In this document: positions 58,860 to 64,000 of the stretch, in pieces
How positions within the stretch are numbered: the first letter of the stretch is position 1
Layout: each line of letters starts with the position of its first letter
Source of the DNA: Burkholderiaceae bacterium
GTDB lineage: Bacteria; Pseudomonadota; Gammaproteobacteria; Burkholderiales; Burkholderiaceae_C
Reading direction: 5' to 3'
DNA: 64,000 bases
NCBI GenBank assembly: GCA_019234815.1
Contig: JAFALA010000090.1
Span: 46,857 to 110,856, forward strand
Notes under the pieces: generated by a model
The model's input: the letters and a program-made list of their open reading frames with translations, nothing else
Database searches by the model: none
What the model was told of the DNA's origin: nothing
Translations under genes and position numbers: made by a program

Positions 58860-60995
58860 ATGAGTTCGAGCGCCCTGATGCTTCACGATCTGGAAGCCGC
58901 CGTCGACGCCGTATTGCAGCGGATCGAAGGCGCCATCGTGATGGCCCTGCCTTTGGGGATAGGCAAGCCCAATCGCTTCGTCAACGCCCTGTATCGGCGC
59001 ATCAAGGCCGACGGGCGGCGCCAGCTGCAGGTCTTCACCGCCCTGTCGCTGGAAAAGCCGGTGGGCGCCAGCGAACTGGAGCGACATTTCATGGGCCCCT
59101 TGGTCGAGCGCGTGTTCGCCGACTATCCGGATTTCGATTACCTCGAGGATCTGCGGCACGGACGGCTGCCCGCCAACATCGTCGTGCATGAGTTCTTCTT
59201 CAAGACCGGCGACTACCTGCACAACGACGCGGCACAGTCGCGCTTCGTCTGCACCAACTACAGCATGGTGGTGCGCGACATGATGGCGCTGGGCGTCAAT
59301 CTGATCGCGCAGGCTGTGGCGGTGCGCCGCGAGGCGCAAGACCCTCAAGGCCTGCAACTCTCGCTGTCCTGCAATCCGGACCTGACGCTGGAGCTGGTGG
59401 AGCGCTGCGCCCAGGCCTCTCAGCCGCTGATGACCGTGGCCGTCGTCAACGAGGCCCTGCCCTTCATGCCGGGCGACGCCGTCCTGCCGCTGGACGTGCC
59501 GGACTTGGTGGTCGACTGCCCGGCCGGCACGCACACGCTGTTCGCGCCGCCGAATGCCGCCATCGGCTGGGCCGACTATGCCATCGGCCTGCATGCCTCC
59601 AGCCTGGTGCGCGACGGCGGAACCCTGCAGATCGGCATCGGCTCGCTGGGCGACGCGATCGCGCAATCGCTGATCGTGCGCGACCGTGAGAACGAGACCT
59701 ACCGCAGCATCCTGTCGGCCTTGAATCCGCAAGGACTGGCCGATCGCGAATGCGAGCCGTTCAAGGAGGGGCTGTACGGCTGCTCCGAGATGTTCGTCAA
59801 CGGCATCATGCGCCTGATCGACGCCGGCATCGTGCGCCGCCGCGTGTTCATGGACGAGGACCTGCAGGCCCTCTCCAGAGACCTGGGGCCGCATCCCGAT
59901 GCCAACGTACTGGCCGCGCTGCGCAAGCGCGGCCGGATTGGCTCCGCGCTGACTGCGGACAATCTCAGTTATCTGAAGCGCTTCGGCATCCTCGACGACG
60001 ACGTGCAGCTGGACGGCGAGCATCTGCAATGCGGCGCGCTGCGCATTGCCAACCGGCTCGATTCGGACGCAGCGCTTGACGCCTTCAAGCCCCTGCTGGG
60101 CCGCGCGTGGCGGCGCGCCTACCTGATGCACGGCGGCTTCTTCCTCGGCCCGCGCGACTTCTACCAGCGCCTGCGCGAGATGCCCGAAGCCCTGCGCGAA
60201 CAGATCGGCATGACGCGCATCAGCTTCATCAACGAGCTCTGGAACGACAGCCTGGGCAGCGAGGCGCTCAAGCGCGCGCAGCGCGTCAAGGCGAGTCTCA
60301 TGAACACGACCATGCGCGTGAGCCTGCTGGGCGCGGCCTCGTCCGACGCGCTCGACTCCGGCCAGGTCGTCTCCGGCGTGGGCGGGCAATACAACTTCGT
60401 CGCCATGGGCCATGCGCTGAGCGACGCACGCTCCATCTTGATGCTGCGCGCCACCCACCAGAACCGGCGCGAGGGCCTGACCAGCAGCATCCACTGGGCC
60501 TGCGGCAACGTGACCATTCCGCGCCACCTGCGCGACATCGTCGTGACCGAATACGGTGTGGCCGAACTGCGCGGCCAGCCCGACGGCGAGGTGATACGCC
60601 GCCTGCTGGCCATCGCCGATTCACGCTTCCAGCAAAGCCTGCTGGCCGAAGCCAAGGCCGCAGGCAAGCTAGATCGCGACTACCAGATCCCCGAAGCGCA
60701 GCGCCACAACACGCCCGAGCGCCTGCGCGCATGCCTGCAGCCCTGGCGCGACAGCGGGCAACTGCCCGATTTCCCTTTCGGCACCGATCTCAATGCCGAC
60801 GAGCTGACGATGGTGCGAGCCCTGCGCAAGCTGCAGGCAGCCAGCACCCACCCGGTGGAACTGGTCAAGCTGGCCTTCAAGAGCCTGACCCGCCAGCCCG
60901 CGGTGCCGCCGGCCTATCTGCAGCGCCTGGGGCTGGATGAGGCGCACAGCTTCAAGCAGTTGCTGCTGCGCAGGCTGTTCGCGGCGAATCTCTAG
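58860..60995 (+). CDS. Acetyl-CoA hydrolase/transferase family protein
   Basis: 711 residues from ATG 58860, seven bases after GGAGGAGA; the track ATG at 58809 has no RBS. The C-terminal half contains SGVGGQYNFVAMGHALSDARSILML and VTEYGVAELRGQ, matching the acetyl-CoA hydrolase/transferase C-terminal domain. The longer N-terminal half (LPLGIGKPNRFVNALYRRI) makes it longer than typical Cat1-like enzymes. Exact CoA partners unknown. Ends 13 bp before the convergent emrB. Confidence 0.82.
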   Translation: MSSSALMLHDLEAAVDAVLQRIEGAIVMALPLGIGKPNRFVNALYRRIKADGRRQLQVFTALSLEKPVGASELERHFMGPLVERVFADYPDFDYLEDLRHGRLPANIVVHEFFFKTGDYLHNDAAQSRFVCTNYSMVVRDMMALGVNLIAQAVAVRREAQDPQGLQLSLSCNPDLTLELVERCAQASQPLMTVAVVNEALPFMPGDAVLPLDVPDLVVDCPAGTHTLFAPPNAAIGWADYAIGLHASSLVRDGGTLQIGIGSLGDAIAQSLIVRDRENETYRSILSALNPQGLADRECEPFKEGLYGCSEMFVNGIMRLIDAGIVRRRVFMDEDLQALSRDLGPHPDANVLAALRKRGRIGSALTADNLSYLKRFGILDDDVQLDGEHLQCGALRIANRLDSDAALDAFKPLLGRAWRRAYLMHGGFFLGPRDFYQRLREMPEALREQIGMTRISFINELWNDSLGSEALKRAQRVKASLMNTTMRVSLLGAASSDALDSGQVVSGVGGQYNFVAMGHALSDARSILMLRATHQNRREGLTSSIHWACGNVTIPRHLRDIVVTEYGVAELRGQPDGEVIRRLLAIADSRFQQSLLAEAKAAGKLDRDYQIPEAQRHNTPERLRACLQPWRDSGQLPDFPFGTDLNADELTMVRALRKLQAASTHPVELVKLAFKSLTRQPAVPPAYLQRLGLDEAHSFKQLLLRRLFAANL

Positions 60996-61008
60996 CGCGG
61001 GTAGCCTT

Positions 61009-62559
61009 TCAATGCGCCCCGCCCGCATCCACCGACTCCAGCTTGGGCGGTCGCTTGGTCAGCCAGATGCTGGCGATCAGCAGCAGGAAGATCGCGGCGG
61101 AGATCAGGAAGATGTCGTCGGCGGCGCGGGTGAAGGCCTGCTGGTCGACCAGGCGGTTGATCTGCGCCAAGGCCTGCTGGGAGTTCAGGCCCAGTTGCGT
61201 GAGCTGCTCCAGCGTCTGGCCGGCGATGGCATTGCCCTGTGCCAGCACCTCGGCGAGCTGGTGGTGGTGCAAGGTGGCGCGGTTGTCCCAGATGGTCGTC
61301 GCGATCGAGGTGCCCATGGCGCCGGCAGTGATGCGCACGAAGTTCGACAGGCCCGCCGCCGCCGCCAAGCGCTCGTGCGAGATGCCGCTCAAGGTGATGG
61401 TCGTCAGCGGGATGAAGAAGCAGGCCATGGCCGCGCCCTGCAGCAGGGTCGGGATCATGATGGTCCACAGGTCGGTGTCGGTCGTGAACATCGAGCGCAT
61501 GCCCAGCACCACGGCGAACATCACGAAAGCGAAGGTGGCAATCTGGCGCGGATCGATGCGCGTGATGTTCTTGCCGACCACCGGCGAGAGGATGATGGCC
61601 AGCAGGCCCACTGGCGCCAGCGCGAAACCGGCGTCGGTCGCGGTGTAGCCCATGTACTGCTGCAGCCACAGCGGCATCAACACCACGTTGCCGAAGAACA
61701 GGCCATAGGCGATCGACAGCGTGGCCGCGCCGAACAGGAAGTTGCGCCCCGCGAACAGGCGCAGGTCGACCACCGGATGCTCGTCGGTCAACTCCCAGAT
61801 CACGAACACCACCAGGCCGATAGCCGCCAACAGGCCCAGCACCTGGATCGTGCTGCTGTTGAACCAGTCGAGCTCCTTGCCCTTGTCCAGCATGACCTGC
61901 AGCGAGCCGACCCACACCACCAGCAGGCCTAAGCCGACGCTGTCGATGGGCAGCTTCTTGACCGGGGTTTCACGCCCGCGGTAGATGCTCCAGGTGACGG
62001 TGGCGGCCAGCAGGCCCACCGGCACGTTGATGTAGAAGATCCAGGGCCAGGACACGTTGTCGGTGATCCAGCCGCCCAGCAGCGGCCCGACCACCGGCGC
62101 CACCAGCGTGGTCATGCCCCATAGCGCCAGCGCCGTCCCGGCCCGCTCGCGCGGGTAGCTGGCCAGCAGCAGGGTCTGCGACAGCGGAATCATGGGCCCG
62201 GCCACCAGGCCCTGGAACACCCGGCAGGCAACCAGCATTTCCAGCGAAGTCGCGAAGCCGCACAGCCACGAGGCCAGCACGAACAGCAGGATGCTCATGG
62301 TGAACAGGCGCACGGCGCCGAAGCGCTGCGTGAGCCAGCCCGTCAGCGGCACCGAGATGGCATTGGCCACGCCGAAGCTCGTGATCACCCAGGTGCCCTG
62401 CACGGGGCTCACGCCCAGGTCGCCCGAGATGGCGGGCAGGGACACGTTGGCGATCGACGAATCGAGCACGTTCATGAAGGTCGCCAGCGACAGCGCGACC
62501 GTCCCCAATGCCAGTGTGCCGCCATGCAGCGGCGTGAGGTGTGCAGCCTGCTTGCTCAT
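61009..62559 (-). CDS. emrB: EmrB-type MFS efflux pump
   Basis: 516 residues, 14 hydrophobic segments. It has NVLDSSIANVSLPAISGDLGVS, GWLTQRFGAVRLF (motif A), QGLVAGPMIPLSQTLLL, GPLLGGWITDNVSWPWIFYINVPVG, and the C-terminal DDIFLISAAIFLLL. EmrB exports hydrophobic toxicants together with the periplasmic adaptor EmrA and an outer-membrane channel. Starts 2 bp after the emrA stop. Convergent with the CoA-transferase gene. Confidence 0.95.
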   Translation of the reverse strand: MSKQAAHLTPLHGGTLALGTVALSLATFMNVLDSSIANVSLPAISGDLGVSPVQGTWVITSFGVANAISVPLTGWLTQRFGAVRLFTMSILLFVLASWLCGFATSLEMLVACRVFQGLVAGPMIPLSQTLLLASYPRERAGTALALWGMTTLVAPVVGPLLGGWITDNVSWPWIFYINVPVGLLAATVTWSIYRGRETPVKKLPIDSVGLGLLVVWVGSLQVMLDKGKELDWFNSSTIQVLGLLAAIGLVVFVIWELTDEHPVVDLRLFAGRNFLFGAATLSIAYGLFFGNVVLMPLWLQQYMGYTATDAGFALAPVGLLAIILSPVVGKNITRIDPRQIATFAFVMFAVVLGMRSMFTTDTDLWTIMIPTLLQGAAMACFFIPLTTITLSGISHERLAAAAGLSNFVRITAGAMGTSIATTIWDNRATLHHHQLAEVLAQGNAIAGQTLEQLTQLGLNSQQALAQINRLVDQQAFTRAADDIFLISAAIFLLLIASIWLTKRPPKLESVDAGGAH

Positions 62560-62561
62560 GC

Positions 62562-63857
62562 TCAGGCCTTGGCCGGCTTGGTCGTGTGCAGCTTGGCCAC
62601 CTTGGCGCCGGCCTTGGCCGTCGATTCCTTGGGCGCGGCACCGAGGTTGGCCTTGATGATGCGGTCGACCTCAGCCTGCGCGGCTTGGTCCTGGGCGTCG
62701 AACACCGAGGTCTGGGCCTTGGCGGCCTGGCTCGGCGCGTCGGCCAGCGACTTGCCGCCCTGGTCGGTCACGTCGACGCTAACGTTCATGGACAGGCCGA
62801 CACGCAACGGATGCGCCGCCACTTCCTTGGCATCGAGCTCGATGCGCACCGGCACGCGCTGCACCACCTTGATCCAGTTGCCAGTTGCGTTCTGCGCCGG
62901 CAGCAGCGAGAAGGCGCTACCGGTACCGGCACCGATGCCGGCCACCTTGCCGTGGTAGGTTACGTGGCTGCCGTATACGTCGGCGTTCACTTCGGCCGGC
63001 TGGCCGATGCGCACATTGTTCAGCTGCGATTCTTTCAGGTTGGCATCGATCCACACATTGTCGAGCGGTACGATCGCCATCAAATTGGTGCCGGCAGACA
63101 CGCGCTGGCCGATCTGCACCGAGCGCTTGGCCACGAAGCCGGTGATCGGCGCCGGCACTTCGCTACGCACCGCATTGATATATGCCTGCTCGTAATTGGC
63201 ACGCGCCTGCAGCACGGCCGGGTTGTTGAGCAAGGTGGAGTTGTCGGTCAGCGAACGGGCCACGTCGAGCTGGCGTTCGGATACCTTCAGCCCGGCCTCG
63301 GCCGATGCCAGCGCGGCTTCGGCGCTGGTCACCGCGGTCTTGGCGTGAGCCAGGTCTTCGGCCGACAACGCAGCGCTACCGGAAAGCTGCTGACGGCGCG
63401 CCAGGTCTTCACGTACCCGCGTCAGGTCGGCCTGCCGCTGCGTTACGTCGCTCTTTTTCTGATCGAGCACGGCATTGAACTGGTCGACATTGCGAAACGA
63501 CTGGCGCGTTTGGCGCACGGCGTTGGCCAAGGCAGCCTCGGCCTGAGCCAGGCTCACGTGGGTGTCGGCACCATCGAATTGCACCAGCGACTGGCCAATC
63601 TTGACCAACTGGGTATCGTCGGCGCCAATGCCTACCACGGTGCCGTTCACCTGGGCATTCACATACACCAGGTTACCGTTGACATAGGCATCGTCGGTAT
63701 CTTCGTGAAAGCGCTGGTACAGGGCGTAATAAGCGCCATAGCCGATGGCTGCCAGGGCAAATACGCTACCGATTTTCAGCAACAGCGCTTTGCGCTTGCC
63801 GTTGCCATTACCGTTGCTGGGGCTGTTATTCGAGGTTTGTTGTGCTTGTTCGGACAT
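62562..63857 (-). CDS. emrA: EmrA-type membrane fusion protein
   Basis: 431 residues from ATG 63857, with GGAG nine bases before it. N-terminal anchor (IGSVFALAAIGYGAYYALY), then TDDAYVNGNLVYVNAQVNGTV (lipoyl half), a coiled-coil hairpin (~95-235), PITGFVAKRSVQIGQRVSAGTNLMAIVPL and a beta-barrel. It bridges EmrB and the outer-membrane channel. The 5' third is about 53 % G+C, while emrB is about 65 %, suggesting patchwork ancestry. A C-terminal Lys/Ala tail (AKAGAKVAKLHTTKPAKA) is unusual. Confidence 0.94.
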   Translation of the reverse strand: MSEQAQQTSNNSPSNGNGNGKRKALLLKIGSVFALAAIGYGAYYALYQRFHEDTDDAYVNGNLVYVNAQVNGTVVGIGADDTQLVKIGQSLVQFDGADTHVSLAQAEAALANAVRQTRQSFRNVDQFNAVLDQKKSDVTQRQADLTRVREDLARRQQLSGSAALSAEDLAHAKTAVTSAEAALASAEAGLKVSERQLDVARSLTDNSTLLNNPAVLQARANYEQAYINAVRSEVPAPITGFVAKRSVQIGQRVSAGTNLMAIVPLDNVWIDANLKESQLNNVRIGQPAEVNADVYGSHVTYHGKVAGIGAGTGSAFSLLPAQNATGNWIKVVQRVPVRIELDAKEVAAHPLRVGLSMNVSVDVTDQGGKSLADAPSQAAKAQTSVFDAQDQAAQAEVDRIIKANLGAAPKESTAKAGAKVAKLHTTKPAKA

Positions 63858-63876
63858 TGCTCTGTTCTCCCAATAC

Positions 63877-64000
63877 TCAGCGGGTCGCGCCGCTTGTGGC
63901 GGCGGACTGGGACTCGTCGCGGTAACCGCCGCCCAGCGCCTTATACAAATCCACCCGGGCAACCAGCGCCCGGTTATTCAATTGCTGTTGTTGATCTTGC
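63877..64000 (-). CDS. Outer membrane efflux channel, NodT/OprM type (partial, C-terminus only)
   Basis: Read directly from the complement; cut by the right edge, so absent from the ORF track. The visible 40 residues read QQQLNNRALVARVDLYKALGGGY and then a short polar tail to the TGA at 63877-63879. That is the typical last helix of NodT-family outer-membrane factors (ALVALYKALGGGW type). It lies 20 bp upstream of emrA, completing a tripartite efflux operon. Confidence 0.75.
   Translation of the reverse strand, partial: QDQQQQLNNRALVARVDLYKALGGGYRDESQSAATSGATR

Noticed and set aside
58779-60527. 582-aa minus-strand ORF opposite the acetyl-CoA hydrolase family gene
   Set aside because: Shadow of the real plus-strand gene; no motifs, and His/Gln/Val-rich antisense composition.

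Overview
The window is high-GC DNA (mostly about 65-70 % G+C by eye) packed with short-spaced genes on both strands. The gene content and neighbourhoods (dapA-bamC, coaBC-dut, mutL-miaA, a short FeoB, an MksFEB condensin operon, YcfD-like cupin next to a SlyD-like FKBP) fit a chromosome of a betaproteobacterium of the order Burkholderiales, probably Comamonadaceae-like. This placement comes from protein resemblance and gene order only. No rRNA, tRNA, CRISPR array, phage or intact transposase was seen.

Layout. 1-5 kb: an envelope glycoconjugate end (a glycosyltransferase cut by the window edge and absent from the ORF track, a second glycosyltransferase, an MsbA-type exporter), then a ComEA-like DNA-binding protein that overlaps a convergent patatin phospholipase. 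5-13.5 kb: dnaE, a periplasmic cyclophilin, trhO, a YhhW-type pirin with a divergent LysR regulator, gluQ and an FKBP, followed by a 127-bp palindromic repeat. 13.7-21.6 kb: on the minus strand, a zeta-type toxin with a small putative antitoxin, then mksF-mksE-mksB with 4-nt and 1-nt overlaps, then an EF-hand membrane protein of unknown function. 21.7-27.5 kb: parE, a GNAT enzyme, a lytic transglycosylase and parC. 27.5-36.5 kb: cytochrome P450, a secreted amidohydrolase with a histone-like tail, a methyltransferase, dapA, bamC, a tiny Ala-rich lipoprotein with its own terminator, and a ribosomal-oxygenase-type cupin. 36.5-42.5 kb: a Tat-exported unknown protein, dut, coaBC, trmB and cdd, and a feoAB operon behind a clear Fur box. 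42.6-49.2 kb: an accessory-looking stretch with two LysR/oxidoreductase divergent pairs, a thioredoxin-fold protein, a decayed FAD-oxidoreductase gene, an orphan lower-GC outer-membrane-like protein and a small membrane protein. 49.2-64 kb: a PrsT-like TPR lipoprotein, an MFS exporter, DedA, mutL (endonuclease type), an RsuA-family pseudouridine synthase with a very long basic tail, miaA, an acetyl-CoA hydrolase/transferase family protein, and an emrAB efflux operon with its outer-membrane partner cut by the right edge.

How the parts work together. The best candidate for an under-described system is the block 13675-21624: a horizontally acquired-looking TA kinase pair sits 44 bp upstream of an SMC-kleisin (MksBEF/Wadjet-related) operon. 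That operon lacks a JetD/MksG nuclease and is followed 56 bp downstream by a membrane-anchored EF-hand protein. The feo operon shows textbook iron control, and several metabolic genes are paired with divergently transcribed LysR regulators. No gap without a gene exceeds about 230 bases. The larger gaps (33920-34109, 47202-47432, 48192-48408) are described in the features or findings.
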